NCBI RefSeq assembly: GCF_034670005.1
Contig: NZ_JAXMOH010000002.1
Location: forward strand, 124,001-188,000
Direction of reading: 5' to 3'
Length of the DNA: 64,000 bases
Source of the DNA: Thalassobius sp034670005
GTDB taxonomy: Bacteria > Pseudomonadota > Alphaproteobacteria > Rhodobacterales > Rhodobacteraceae
In this document: in pieces, positions 1 to 9,031 of the stretch
Numbering within the stretch: position 1 is the first letter of the stretch
How the letters are laid out: each line of letters opens with the position of its first letter
The notes under the pieces: model-generated
What the model saw: the letters and a program-made list of their open reading frames with translations, nothing else
Told to the model about the DNA's origin: nothing
Database searches by the model: none
Translations under genes and position numbers: made by a program

Positions 1-1
1 C

Positions 2-568
2 AGCTTTCCATATCCGATCAGTTTCGCCGTGGATGCAACCAAACCCAATGCCAAAACCGCCATGAAACGCTACCGCGATGCCGGTTTCGAAGTTCTGGCT
101 TTGTCGGACATACCGCTGGGCGCGACGGCGGCCGATACCGAAATGCTGCTGCGTGCCACCCTGCGCGAATTACCCCAAACTGTCGCCGTGATGGAGGGGG
201 ATCAGACCGGGTTGCAGGCTGACAAGGCAGTGTCCGATCAGGCCGCGGCATTGTTGGCGGAAACCGGTCATGGTCTGGTGCTGTTCTCCAAGGGCCTCAA
301 CACCGCGCAGAAGCTCGCCGCCAAGGCAGGCGTCCCTGCGGTGACCGTGTTCCGCGATTTCGACGGCCAGAATCAAAGTGCTGCAGTCATTCGCCGTTTC
401 CTCGATCAGGCGGCGTTCAAGGCGCGGCAAACCGAAACCGGCGTAGTCATGGTCGGACGTTTGCGCGCTGAAACCATATCGGCGCTGTTGCTTTGGGGCT
501 TACAGGATCGTGCCAGCCAAGTGGCACTGGCACCGGTTTCGGCGGTTCTGCAAGCAGAACGTCACTAG
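2..568 (+). CDS. Divergent polysaccharide deacetylase family protein (YibQ-like), 3' part
   Basis: The reading frame is open from the left edge, so the true start lies outside the window; 188 C-terminal residues are visible. The segment opens with FPYPISFAVDATKPNA, which resembles the middle of the divergent polysaccharide deacetylase (DUF610/YibQ) fold, and ends in alternating hydrophobic strands with VVMVGRLRAETISALLLWGL. Members of this family are usually periplasmic and often encoded near cell-envelope genes. The stop codon overlaps the end of the convergent rluE gene by 4 bases. The substrate is not known. The family call rests on general resemblance and cannot be confirmed without the N-terminal half. 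Confidence 0.72.
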   Translation, partial: SFPYPISFAVDATKPNAKTAMKRYRDAGFEVLALSDIPLGATAADTEMLLRATLRELPQTVAVMEGDQTGLQADKAVSDQAAALLAETGHGLVLFSKGLNTAQKLAAKAGVPAVTVFRDFDGQNQSAAVIRRFLDQAAFKARQTETGVVMVGRLRAETISALLLWGLQDRASQVALAPVSAVLQAERH

Positions 569-1110
569 GCGTCGCGCCACTGACCAGGAGCCAGGCCGTC
601 AAGGCTCCAATCGCCGACCCGAACCCGGATCAACCGCAAAGTTGGAAACCCCACCGCTGCCGTCATCCGTCTGACCTGCCGGTTCCGTCCTTCGCTGATC
701 GTCAGGCTCAGCCAACTGTCAGGGACCGATTTTCGGTATCGGATCGGCGCATTGCGCGGCCAGATATCGGGGGCCTCCATCGCGGCGGCCGAGGCGGGCC
801 GCGTCGGTCCGTCCTTCAATTCGACGCCGCGGCGAAGTTGCTCCAGCGCATCGTCGTTCACCGTACCCTCGACCTGCACCCAGTAGGTCTTTTCCATCTT
901 GTTGCGGGGATTGGAAATCCGCGCCTGCAACCGTCCGTCATCGGTCAGCACCATCAATCCTTCGCTGTCCCGGTCCAGCCGTCCGGCAGGATAGACCTTG
1001 GGCGCGTCGATGAAATCCGACAGGGTTGCCCGCTTGGTTCCCGTCGTCCCTTTGTCGGTGAATTGCGACAGCACGTCGAAGGGCTTGTTGAACAGGATTA
1101 CCCGCGTCAT
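565..1110 (-). CDS. rluE: 23S rRNA pseudouridine synthase, RluE type
   Basis: A 181-residue RsuA/RluB/E/F-family enzyme that isomerises a uridine in rRNA to pseudouridine. The family signature GRLDRDSEGL lies at residues 43-52, with Asp46 as the expected catalytic aspartate, and the C-terminal SEGRNRQVRRM motif is also typical. There is no N-terminal S4 domain: the protein starts directly with VILFNKPFDVLSQF, and this short form fits RluE (U2457) better than RsuA or RluB. The start ATG has a GGAG ribosome-binding site. It is separated from the upstream trpE by 127 bases that hold a hairpin, so it may be transcribed separately. The exact target uridine is inferred from family type. Confidence 0.88.
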   Translation of the reverse strand: MTRVILFNKPFDVLSQFTDKGTTGTKRATLSDFIDAPKVYPAGRLDRDSEGLMVLTDDGRLQARISNPRNKMEKTYWVQVEGTVNDDALEQLRRGVELKDGPTRPASAAAMEAPDIWPRNAPIRYRKSVPDSWLSLTISEGRNRQVRRMTAAVGFPTLRLIRVRVGDWSLDGLAPGQWRDA

Positions 1111-1141
1111 CGCAACTCCATTCCGATTTCATCTTGGTCGA

Positions 1142-1178
1142 AAGACCCTTGGGGAGTCGATGACAAACCTAGGGTCTT
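1142..1178 (-). terminator. Hairpin downstream of trpE, possible terminator
   Basis: Arms AAGACCCTTGG (1142-1152) and CCTAGGGTCTT (1168-1178) pair over 11 positions with one mismatch. The hairpin sits between the trpE stop and the rluE start, both on the minus strand. No long T run follows, so it could also be an attenuating or mRNA-stabilising structure. Confidence 0.35.
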
Positions 1179-1237
1179 CAACGACGAGGTCAGCCCCCAT
1201 GCCAGCGCATGCGGCCGAAGGTCCGCGACCATCAGGA

Positions 1238-2749
1238 TCAGCCGTTGCCGTCCTTGGTAAACCGTGCCGCATCCGCCGCCGCCCGCCGGATCGCGTTCGA
1301 CTTGTGCACGGTTTCCATATATTCCGCTTCCGGATCACTGTCATAGACAACGCCGCCGCCCGCCTGAATGTAAAGCTTTCGGTCTTTCACGATGGCCGTG
1401 CGCAGTGCGATACACATATCCATATCGCCGCCAGCGCTGAAATAGCCCAAACCGCCACCGTAAACTCCACGCTTTTCCGGCTCCAGCTCGTCGATAATCT
1501 CCATCGCCCGCACCTTTGGCGCGCCCGATACCGTGCCCGCAGGCATGCCCGCAAAAAAGGCGCTCAGCGCATCCTGATCGTCGGCCAGCTCGCCCACCAC
1601 GTTCGAAACGATATGCATCACGTGGCTGTAGCGTTCGATAATGAATTTCTCGGTCGGATGAACACTGCCGATCTTGGCCACCCGGCCAACATCGTTGCGG
1701 CCCAGATCGAGCAACATCAGATGTTCTGCCAATTCCTTCTTGTCGGCCAGCAGGTCCTGTTCCAGCGCCTTGTCCTGTTCCGGTGTTTCACCGCGCGGAC
1801 GGGTTCCGGCAATCGGGCGGATGGTGATCTGGCGATCAAAGACCCGCACCAGAATCTCGGGGCTGGCCCCTACCACCTGAAAACCACCGAAATTGAAATA
1901 GAACATGAAGGGCGACGGGTTGGTGCGCCGCAGCGACCGGTAGAGCGCGAAGGGCGGCAGCGGAAAATCCTGTGTCCAGCGCTGGCTTGGCACAACCTGA
2001 AAAATATCTCCTGCGCGGATATAGTCCTTAGCTTTTTCAACGGCCGCCATATAGGCGTCCTTGCTGAAATTCGATTGCGGCGGCGCGATTTCCTCGGCCT
2101 CTCCCAGGTCGCGGGCTTGCTGGGGCAGGGCGCGTTCCATGTCGCGCACCGCATCCATCACCCGTTCGGCGGCCTGAGCATAAGCGGCGCGCGCCGACTG
2201 CGCCGCGTCGGCCCACGCGGGGGAAACCACCGTGACCTCACCTTTGACCCCATCCAGAACCGCGACAACAGACGGGCGCAGCATGACCGCATCGGGCAGG
2301 CCCAGCGGGTCGGGATTCACATTTGGCAACCGTTCCACCAACCGGATCGTGTCATAGCCGAGATAGCCGAACAGACCCGATGACGCCGCCGGCAGATCCC
2401 GAGGCAGATCAATCCGGCTTTCGCCGATCAGGGCGCGCAGATTGTCCAACGGATTGCCGGATTGGTCTTCGAACGCATCCGCATCGAACCGCGCGGCGCG
2501 ATTGATCCGGCTGGTGTCACCATGGCATTTCCAGATCACGTCGGGTTTCATACCGATGATCGAATAGCGACCACGCACCTCGCCGCCGGTTACCGATTCC
2601 AGCACAAAGGCGTCTTTCTGAGCGCCGGTCAGTTTCAGCATCAGCGAAACCGGCGTATCCAGATCGGCGGCCATTCTGGCATAGACCACCTGATTTTCAC
2701 CCGCCTCGTAAGCTTGGGCGAAATCGTCGAAAGAGGGGATCAGTTCCAC
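1238..2749 (-). CDS. trpE: Anthranilate synthase component I
   Basis: A 503-residue chorismate-binding enzyme that, with the glutaminase subunit TrpG, converts chorismate to anthranilate in the first committed step of tryptophan synthesis. The N-terminal LES element (residues 50-52, within VLESVTGGEVRGRYS) corresponds to the tryptophan feedback site. The C-terminal half carries AGTRPRGETPEQD, LDLGRNDVGRVA and GTVSGAPKVRAMEII. The start is GTG, preceded by AGGACAGG. It follows the PpiD-like gene by only 15 bases, so it is probably co-transcribed with it and no trp leader peptide can fit in between. No trpG, trpD or trpC lies in this window. Confidence 0.96.
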   Translation of the reverse strand: MELIPSFDDFAQAYEAGENQVVYARMAADLDTPVSLMLKLTGAQKDAFVLESVTGGEVRGRYSIIGMKPDVIWKCHGDTSRINRAARFDADAFEDQSGNPLDNLRALIGESRIDLPRDLPAASSGLFGYLGYDTIRLVERLPNVNPDPLGLPDAVMLRPSVVAVLDGVKGEVTVVSPAWADAAQSARAAYAQAAERVMDAVRDMERALPQQARDLGEAEEIAPPQSNFSKDAYMAAVEKAKDYIRAGDIFQVVPSQRWTQDFPLPPFALYRSLRRTNPSPFMFYFNFGGFQVVGASPEILVRVFDRQITIRPIAGTRPRGETPEQDKALEQDLLADKKELAEHLMLLDLGRNDVGRVAKIGSVHPTEKFIIERYSHVMHIVSNVVGELADDQDALSAFFAGMPAGTVSGAPKVRAMEIIDELEPEKRGVYGGGLGYFSAGGDMDMCIALRTAIVKDRKLYIQAGGGVVYDSDPEAEYMETVHKSNAIRRAAADAARFTKDGNG

Positions 2750-2764
2750 AGGTCCTGTCCTAAC

Positions 2765-4603
2765 TTAGCGGAAATTGGCATGAACCGCGTTCAGCGCGGC
2801 CTGATCCAGCTGGATCCCGGCCTGCGACTGGATCGAACGGGCATAGGCGGCATAGATGTCCTGTGACATGCCGGAATTGGCCCGTTGCAACAGCGCTGCG
2901 CGGAAGCTTTCGACCTCGGCATTTGCCGTATCGGGTCCCAGAACATCATCCAGCCGGACAATGGCAACGCTGTCGGAGGTGGTGATCACAGTGACATCGC
3001 CGGGCTTCATTTCAAACACGGTCTTGAGGAAGGTTTCATCGGTGTCGGGGATGAACTGGTCGCGGGTGATATCGGTTTCCACCTGAGCGGTCAGGCCCAA
3101 AGCAGCCATGTCGCCGCTGACGGCCAGTTGTGCCACCAGTTCCTGTGCCTGAGCTGCAAGTGCCTTGCTGGTGGCCTGAGCCTTCCAACCATCAATAACC
3201 GCGCCGCGAACTGCATCCAGATCCTGAAGTTCCGCAGGAATTTCCTGTTCCAGCCGCAAGGCAACGATACCGCCATCCTCCAGATGGATCACAGCGGGAT
3301 AATCATCCGCCTGAACCGCTGCTGCAGCATCCTGAAAGGCGGAATAGGCCGCGATCGGATCGGGTGCATCGGCATACCAGTCGATGCTGTTCAGCGTCAT
3401 GCCGGCTTCGCCTTGCAACTCTTCCAAGGTGGCACCACCGGCCAGAAGATCATCAACGGTTTCGGCCACGGTTTCAATCTTGCGCCGGGCCGCGTCCGAG
3501 GCAAGTTCGCCCTGCAGTTCGGCCCGCGCCTCGTCCAGGGACACGCTGTGCCCCGGCAATACGCCGTTGATCCGGAACAGTGCCGGACCGAGCGAGGTTT
3601 CAAACGGCCCGACCACATCATTCACGTCCGCATTGAAGACAGCACCCCCCGCTGCCCCCAATTCGTCCTGAGCGACATCGCCCATGTCGACATCCTGCAA
3701 TTCCAGACCGCGTTCGGAGACCAGGGTTTCGAAATCAGTCTCATCGCGTTCGTAAGCGACCTTGGCAGTTTCTGCGCTGTCCTGATCGGGAAACACCAAC
3801 CGCTCGACCAAGCGACGTTCCGGTGTATTGAAGTCTTCGCCACGGCTGTCATACAGCGCCCTGATCCGGTCTTCTTCGACCGGAATATCGGCGACGAGAT
3901 CATCTGGAGACAGCCAGACATAGGCGATCCGCTTCAATTCAGGTGTGGTGAAATCGGCTGCATTTTCCTGATGATAGGCGATCAGCTCCTGTTCGCTCGG
4001 TTCGGGTAGTTCAGTCGCGAGGTCACTGGCATTCAAGCGGGCCCACGTGAAATTCCGCCGTTCAGCGGCATAATCGACCAGAGACTTGGCATAGATCTGC
4101 GGCATGGACACGCCCGATACCACCGCGCTTTGCAGCATTCCCCGAACACTATCGGCGCGAAGCTGTTCTTCGAATTTGGTTTCGGTCATCCCGATCCGGT
4201 CCAGCTGAAACTTATAAGCCTCCCGATCAAAGCCGTTCGGGCCCTGAAAAACATCTAGCTCGACAATCTGACGGCTGAGGTTTTCGTCACCGATCGAAAG
4301 CCCGATCTTTTTGGCTTCATTGTCCAACGCAGCCTGACCAATCAGCCGACCCAGCACATTGCCGTCAATACCAAAAGCTTCGACCTGATCGAAGGTCAAC
4401 GACTCGCCTGTCTGAGCTTCGACTGCGCGGATGTCTTCCTGCAAGGCACGGGCATAATCATCAACCGAGATATCGATATCGCCAACCGATCCGACATTAC
4501 GGATATTGCCCGACAGGTTACTGACGCCGAAGCCGCCAAGCCCCAGTATCAGAAGCCCCATAAGGCCCCACATGAATGTTTTCGAGGTCACGCCACTCGC
4601 CAT
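2765..4603 (-). CDS. PpiD-like membrane-anchored peptidylprolyl isomerase / chaperone
   Basis: A 612-residue protein with a single N-terminal membrane anchor (about residues 9-27, TFMWGLMGLLILGLGGFGV) and a large periplasmic part. The N-terminal half is a SurA_N-like helical chaperone region and the middle holds a parvulin-type rotamase segment around VERLVFPDQDSAETAKVAYE. Proteins of this type hold outer-membrane and secreted proteins as they leave the Sec translocon. The start ATG at 4603 was chosen because the family begins just before the anchor and an AGGA site precedes it; the frame stays open upstream but the added residues look non-coding. It is followed 15 bases later by trpE and lies 40 bases after the aminotransferase gene. 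Confidence 0.88.
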   Translation of the reverse strand: MASGVTSKTFMWGLMGLLILGLGGFGVSNLSGNIRNVGSVGDIDISVDDYARALQEDIRAVEAQTGESLTFDQVEAFGIDGNVLGRLIGQAALDNEAKKIGLSIGDENLSRQIVELDVFQGPNGFDREAYKFQLDRIGMTETKFEEQLRADSVRGMLQSAVVSGVSMPQIYAKSLVDYAAERRNFTWARLNASDLATELPEPSEQELIAYHQENAADFTTPELKRIAYVWLSPDDLVADIPVEEDRIRALYDSRGEDFNTPERRLVERLVFPDQDSAETAKVAYERDETDFETLVSERGLELQDVDMGDVAQDELGAAGGAVFNADVNDVVGPFETSLGPALFRINGVLPGHSVSLDEARAELQGELASDAARRKIETVAETVDDLLAGGATLEELQGEAGMTLNSIDWYADAPDPIAAYSAFQDAAAAVQADDYPAVIHLEDGGIVALRLEQEIPAELQDLDAVRGAVIDGWKAQATSKALAAQAQELVAQLAVSGDMAALGLTAQVETDITRDQFIPDTDETFLKTVFEMKPGDVTVITTSDSVAIVRLDDVLGPDTANAEVESFRAALLQRANSGMSQDIYAAYARSIQSQAGIQLDQAALNAVHANFR

Positions 4604-4643
4604 ATTCGTCCTGCCTTGGGTCTCAATTTTCGCTCGCTCGTGT

Positions 4644-5840
4644 TTAGGCCGAGACCCGGTTGGGCACAAGGGCCGAGCGCAGCCCGCCCAGCCTCTCGAA
4701 CAACTGCCCGATCCCGGCCCGGTCGATATTGGCAAACGCAATACGCAACTGGCGCAGTCCTGCGGGATCGTCTGCGGGCATGAACATGGTGCCCGGCAGG
4801 GCAAGCACACCGATAGCTTCTACCATTTCCTGCGCCAGCTGATCCGATCCTCGCTTGAAGGGGTGTTCGACATAAGCGAAATAGGCCCCCGCGCCCAAAA
4901 GTTTCCAACCCTGATCAGACAGTGCGGGAAACCCGTCTTCAATCGCCGCCCGCCGGTCGAGTATTTCGGCGCGTTCCCCGGCCAGCCACTGACCCAGGTT
5001 GCGCATTCCCCAAAGGGCTGCCTGCTGGCCCAGCTGATTGGGGCAGATCGTGACGGTGTCGAGGAATTTTTCCACTTCGGTCAACCGCGCTGGCGAGGCG
5101 ACCATCGCTCCGACCCGATGACCGGTCAACCGGTACGCCTTGGAAAAGGAGTAAAGCTGAATCAAGGTATCATCCCAATCGGGATCGGTAAAAAGATCAT
5201 GCGCCGGGCCGCTTTCACTGTGAAAATCGCGATAGGTTTCGTCAACGATCAACGCGATACCTGCCTTGCGTGCGACATCGCGGAAAGCAGCGATCAGATC
5301 CGCGGGATATTCAACCCCGCCGGGATTGTTCGGCGTCACCAGAACGATGGCCCGCGTCCGGTCGGTAATCATCGCCTGGGCGAGATCGGGATCAGGCAGC
5401 AATCCGGCCCCGGTCGGTAAAGCCACCGCCCGCACCCCGGTCATGTCGAGCCACATTTTATGATTGAAATACCAAGGGGTTGGCAGGATCACTTCGTCGC
5501 CTTCGCCGGTCAATGTCATCAGCGCGGCACAAAAGGCCTGATTACAGCCCGAGGTGATACAGACGTTTTCCGCGCCGATATCGCCACCATAGGCGGCGCC
5601 GAATTGACCGGCCACTTCCTGACGCAGTTCGGGCAGGCCCAGAACAGGGCCGTAAAGATGCGCCTGCGGCAGGTTCATAGCCGCGTCGGCGATTGCCTGT
5701 CGCAACGGTTCGGGGGGCAGGTCGACCGGAGCGGCTTGACTGACGTTGATCAAGGGACGGTCCGGTGGGAAGGTAACGCCTTCGATCCAGCGCCGGGCTT
5801 CCATCACCGGCGGCGAGAATGTCTGTTTTGTGCGGATCAT
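4644..5840 (-). CDS. PLP-dependent class I/II aminotransferase
   Basis: A 398-residue fold-type I aminotransferase. The Schiff-base lysine is Lys234 in YSFSKAYRLTGHRVGA. Other landmarks are NVSQAAPVDLPP near the N terminus, YGPVLGLPELRQ, the PLP-phosphate region CITSGCNQAF, PTPWYFNHKMW, and the TPNNPGG and IVDETYRDF motifs that contact the cofactor. The start at 5840 has a GAGGA site and gives the usual family length. The substrate cannot be read from sequence. It lies 40 bases upstream of the PpiD-like gene and 85 bases downstream of the acyltransferase gene, all on the minus strand, so a long read-through unit is possible. Confidence 0.9.
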   Translation of the reverse strand: MIRTKQTFSPPVMEARRWIEGVTFPPDRPLINVSQAAPVDLPPEPLRQAIADAAMNLPQAHLYGPVLGLPELRQEVAGQFGAAYGGDIGAENVCITSGCNQAFCAALMTLTGEGDEVILPTPWYFNHKMWLDMTGVRAVALPTGAGLLPDPDLAQAMITDRTRAIVLVTPNNPGGVEYPADLIAAFRDVARKAGIALIVDETYRDFHSESGPAHDLFTDPDWDDTLIQLYSFSKAYRLTGHRVGAMVASPARLTEVEKFLDTVTICPNQLGQQAALWGMRNLGQWLAGERAEILDRRAAIEDGFPALSDQGWKLLGAGAYFAYVEHPFKRGSDQLAQEMVEAIGVLALPGTMFMPADDPAGLRQLRIAFANIDRAGIGQLFERLGGLRSALVPNRVSA

Positions 5841-5925
5841 CGGCGCGTCCTCGTTATTCGTCGTGCCGAGGATAATCGAGGCGGCACTGGGCACAAGCCC
5901 AAGTTTGGCGCGAATGTGTATCGGA

Positions 5926-6861
5926 TCAGTGAGTAAGAAGCCTTTTAAGTCCCGGCTTGATCCGCTGATAGGCGAAAACAAAGATGGTCGCGCTAGAAAA
6001 TGCGATTACCGTCATCAGCCAACGACCGGCCTCGAATGGTATCAACTTGTAACAAAGCAAGATTATCAGCTGATGCGAGAGGTAAATCCCGAAGGTTGTT
6101 GCCCCTAGGGTTTCTGCCCAGGTCCCCGGCAGATCAATATGATCGGCAAGCCAAAGAACCACAGCCGAAAGTGCCAGATAACCAGCGATAAGATAGCCTT
6201 TCAAAGCCATCGCCAGCGCCACCAGCATTGCGAGCAGGGCCAATGGCAACACTGCAGGAAAATCCGCTGCCAACAGGCCGTAAGAGGTCGGCGGCAGCGC
6301 CAGCGCCCATTGCGAATAAGGTTCCGGCAGCGAGGCTCGCATCTCCAGGAAAACAGCACCCAGCCCGAGCAGGGAAAAGACGCCCATAACGGCTGCGAAG
6401 CCAATCGCATTACGCGGTGCGCGCACCGCCAGATAGATAATCGGAGTGATAAGTACCATGTAAACCAGAAACCAAAGATGGATCGTGGAGCCGATCAGCA
6501 AAGAGTTGGGGTCGGTAAAGGTCAACGCCGAAGGACCGAATTGATAAACTTTGACCGCCTCGTAGATCACGCACCAGATCAACCAGGGAATCAGGATGCG
6601 GGAAACCCGAGTCCGAAACACTTCGGAAAAAGGTTTCGTCGCCAGCGATCCGCCCGACAGCCGGACGCTGAGAATTATGAAGATCGACAGCGCCGTGAAA
6701 CCGAAGAACCGGGGTTGGTCGACATGCGAAGCAACAACAAAGAACATACAAATAAAACGCAGAAACTCATAAGATTGCCTGCGTTTTTTCCGCACTGGCA
6801 CTGCGGGCCTGCGGGACGGATCACCGGAAAACTCTTTTATTCCGCCATCCCGTTCTGACAT
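5926..6861 (-). CDS. Acyltransferase family 3 membrane protein
   Basis: A 311-residue multi-pass membrane protein of the OafA/YrhL-like acyltransferase 3 family, which moves acyl groups onto sugars of surface polysaccharides or lipids. After a charged cytoplasmic tail rich in Arg/Lys (KKRRQSYEFLRF) the first helix carries VVASHVDQ with the family histidine. The arginine-proline element RTRVSRILIPWLIW and the helix start IHLWFLVYMVLITPIIYL follow, with about nine to ten hydrophobic helices in total. Its ATG overlaps the gpt stop by one base (TGATG), so it is translated in the fabI-gpt operon although no functional link is obvious. The acceptor is unknown. Confidence 0.87.
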   Translation of the reverse strand: MSERDGGIKEFSGDPSRRPAVPVRKKRRQSYEFLRFICMFFVVASHVDQPRFFGFTALSIFIILSVRLSGGSLATKPFSEVFRTRVSRILIPWLIWCVIYEAVKVYQFGPSALTFTDPNSLLIGSTIHLWFLVYMVLITPIIYLAVRAPRNAIGFAAVMGVFSLLGLGAVFLEMRASLPEPYSQWALALPPTSYGLLAADFPAVLPLALLAMLVALAMALKGYLIAGYLALSAVVLWLADHIDLPGTWAETLGATTFGIYLSHQLIILLCYKLIPFEAGRWLMTVIAFSSATIFVFAYQRIKPGLKRLLTH

Positions 6862-7370
6862 CAGTCAGTGCCGCGGTATGGTTCGACATATTGCAGCGCC
6901 ATGTCCCAGGGAAAGAAAATCCAGGTGTCCTGACTGACCTCGGTGATATAGCTATCAACCTGTGCCCGGCCTTTGGGCTTGGCATAGACGGTGGCAAAAT
7001 GGGCTTTGGGGTACATTGCGCGTACCAGTTCAAGCGTTTTACCACTGTCGACCAGATCGTCGATGATCAGTATGCCGGTGCCGTCGCCCATCAGGTCTGG
7101 ATCGGGGCGGCTCAGCACCTGCGCAGCGCCTTGGTTCTGATGGTCGTAGGATTTTACGCTGATCGTATCGACGGTGCGAATATCCAGTTCCCGCGCGATG
7201 ATCATCGCCGGGGCCATGCCGCCGCGGGTGATCGCCACGATGGCGCGCCAACCGCCATCCTCTGGGCCTTGCCCATCCAGACGCCAGGCCAGCGCCCGGC
7301 TGTCCCGATGAATCTGGTCCCAACTGATATGAAAGCCCTTTTCGTGGGGCAGGCGGTTGGTCTCGGTCAT
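6861..7370 (-). CDS. gpt: Xanthine phosphoribosyltransferase
   Basis: A 169-residue type I phosphoribosyltransferase for purine salvage (xanthine, and usually guanine, plus PRPP). The PRPP-binding signature IIDDLVDSGKT is at about residues 102-112, and the N-terminal region HISWDQIHRDSRALAW is typical of bacterial XPRT. The C-terminal TWIFFPWDMALQYVEP is a family hallmark. The start ATG at 7370 overlaps the fabI stop by four bases (ATGA) and its own stop overlaps the acyltransferase start by one base, so translation of the three genes is coupled. Confidence 0.93.
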   Translation of the reverse strand: MTETNRLPHEKGFHISWDQIHRDSRALAWRLDGQGPEDGGWRAIVAITRGGMAPAMIIARELDIRTVDTISVKSYDHQNQGAAQVLSRPDPDLMGDGTGILIIDDLVDSGKTLELVRAMYPKAHFATVYAKPKGRAQVDSYITEVSQDTWIFFPWDMALQYVEPYRGTD

Positions 7371-8194
7371 TTGGCATCCTTCCGGCCGGTAACCACATCG
7401 ATATCCGGCGCATCCACCGCCTTCATCCCGACCACGTGATACCCTGCGTCGACATGCAGGTTTTCCCCGGTCACACCCGATCCCAGATCGGACAGCAGGT
7501 AAAGCGCCGATTTGCCGACATCGTCGATGGTCACATTGCGGCGGAGCGGCGAATTCAATTCGTTCCATTTTAGGATATAACGGAAATCGCCGATCCCACT
7601 GGCGGCAAGCGTCTTGATAGGACCGGCGGAAATCGCGTTGACGCGGATGCCATCCTTGCCCAGATCCTCGGCCAGGTACATGACCGATGCTTCCAGCGCC
7701 GCTTTGGCCACGCCCATCACGTTGTAATGCGGCATCACCTGTTCGGCACCGTAATAGGTAAGTGTCAGGGCGCTGGCGCCTTCGTTCATGATCTTTTCGG
7801 CCCGCTGCATCACCGCAGTGAAGGAATAGACCGAGATATCCATCGTCATCAGGAAATTGTCGCGGCTGGTTTCGACATAGCGGCCACGCAATTCGTTCTT
7901 GTCGGAAAATCCGATGGCATGGACCAGAAAGTCGATCTTACCCCATTTGGCTTCGATTTCGGCAAAGGCCGCGTCGATCGAGGCCGGATCGGAGACGTCG
8001 CAATCGATCAGCGTGTCGACACCCAGCTGATCGGCCAAAGGCGCCACCCGCTTGCGAAAAGCGTCGCCCATATAAGTAAAGGCCATTTCAGCGCCAGCAT
8101 CGGCACAGGCTTTGGCGATCCCCCAGGCGATCGACTTGTCATTAGCAAGCCCCATGATCAACCCGCGTTTCCCCGCCATCAATTGGTTTGACAT
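7367..8194 (-). CDS. fabI: Enoyl-[acyl-carrier-protein] reductase (NADH), FabI
   Basis: A 275-residue short-chain dehydrogenase-like enzyme that carries out the last reduction of the type II fatty acid elongation cycle. The N-terminal cofactor region reads KRGLIMGLANDKSIAWGIA. The FabI active site is Tyr157 and Lys164 in HYNVMGVAKAALE, with Tyr147/148 in LTYYGAEQVMP. The ATG at 8194 has a strong GGCGGAG site. It is divergent from pdxH, sharing a 131-base intergenic region that should carry both promoters, and it heads the fabI-gpt-acyltransferase unit. Confidence 0.96.
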   Translation of the reverse strand: MSNQLMAGKRGLIMGLANDKSIAWGIAKACADAGAEMAFTYMGDAFRKRVAPLADQLGVDTLIDCDVSDPASIDAAFAEIEAKWGKIDFLVHAIGFSDKNELRGRYVETSRDNFLMTMDISVYSFTAVMQRAEKIMNEGASALTLTYYGAEQVMPHYNVMGVAKAALEASVMYLAEDLGKDGIRVNAISAGPIKTLAASGIGDFRYILKWNELNSPLRRNVTIDDVGKSALYLLSDLGSGVTGENLHVDAGYHVVGMKAVDAPDIDVVTGRKDAK

Positions 8195-8325
8195 TCCGTA
8201 TTCTCCGCCCAAATGTTTGCGTGGATTTCCTTTAGGGGATCGTCCGTCATCCATCAAGTGTCGCTTATCTCAGGCGAAGGCCATAGACACGGTCGCGGAC
8301 CCCTTGTCAGGCAGAAAGGCAGAAC

Positions 8326-8931
8326 ATGAGCGACAGAACAGGTATTTTTACCGGCGACGATCCATTCATCATCGCGCGACGCTGGCTGGAAGAAGCGGAA
8401 CAGGCCGAAATCAACGATCCCAACGCGATCGCATTATCCACAGTCGACAAAGACGGATTGCCGAATGTTCGCATGGTTCTGCTCAAGGAAATCGAAGACG
8501 CGGCCTTTGTTTTCTACACCAATTACGAAAGCAAGAAAGGACAAGAGCTTGATCAGGCGGGAAAAGCCGCGTTTGTGATGCATTGGAAATCTTTGCGGCG
8601 TCAAATCCGTGTTCGTGGTATAGTGAATCATGTAGAAGGGCCGCAGGCAGACGCCTATTACAAGTCGCGCTCGCTTAAAAGCAGGTTAGGCGCATGGGCG
8701 TCGAAACAGTCTCGTCCGTTGAGTTCTCGTAGCGCTTTGATGGCGGAAGTGGCTAAAGTGACGGCGTTGCATGGGCCAAATCCTGCCCGACCATCCTTTT
8801 GGGGAGGTTACAGAATCGATCCAGTTGAGATTGAGTTCTGGGCAGACGGAGCGTTTCGGCTTCATGACAGGTTTGTCTGGCGGCGCGAAATTGGTGAGAA
8901 AAACTGGGCAGTAACTCGCCTAAACCCATGA
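8326..8931 (+). CDS. pdxH: Pyridoxamine 5'-phosphate oxidase
   Basis: A 201-residue FMN-dependent oxidase that converts pyridoxine or pyridoxamine 5'-phosphate into pyridoxal 5'-phosphate. Family landmarks are DPNAIALSTVDKDGLPNVRMV near residue 30, YTNYESKKGQEL, FVMHWKSLRRQIRV, SRLGAWASKQSRPL and the C-terminal DRFVWRR...W..TRLNP ending. Length matches the family. It works in the same cofactor pathway as pdxA near the right end of the window but is far from it. It is transcribed away from fabI. Confidence 0.96.
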   Translation: MSDRTGIFTGDDPFIIARRWLEEAEQAEINDPNAIALSTVDKDGLPNVRMVLLKEIEDAAFVFYTNYESKKGQELDQAGKAAFVMHWKSLRRQIRVRGIVNHVEGPQADAYYKSRSLKSRLGAWASKQSRPLSSRSALMAEVAKVTALHGPNPARPSFWGGYRIDPVEIEFWADGAFRLHDRFVWRREIGEKNWAVTRLNP

Positions 8932-8958
8932 TTTTCACGTGACGCGAAATGCAAACAG

Positions 8959-8978
8959 TTGAAAAAATTTCAATTTTT
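8959..8978 (+). terminator. AT-rich hairpin with T run behind pdxH
   Basis: TTGAAA (8959-8964) and TTTCAA (8968-8973) form an inverted repeat with an AAA loop, followed by TTTTT. It lies 28 bases after the pdxH stop. The stem is only six weak pairs, so termination efficiency is doubtful, and the site also abuts the candidate promoter of the cold-shock gene. Confidence 0.3.
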
Positions 8979-9005
8979 GCCTTGCAAGCGTTAAGTGCTT
9001 ATCAC
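8977..9005 (+). promoter_or_regulatory. Candidate sigma-70 type promoter for the cold-shock gene
   Basis: TTGCCT (8977-8982) and TATCAC (9000-9005) are separated by 17 bases and lie 27 bases before the GTG start. Matches to consensus are 3 of 6 and 4 of 6, so this is only a plausible candidate. Confidence 0.35.
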
Positions 9006-9031
9006 ATGAAATAGGTGGGGATGACGATCAT

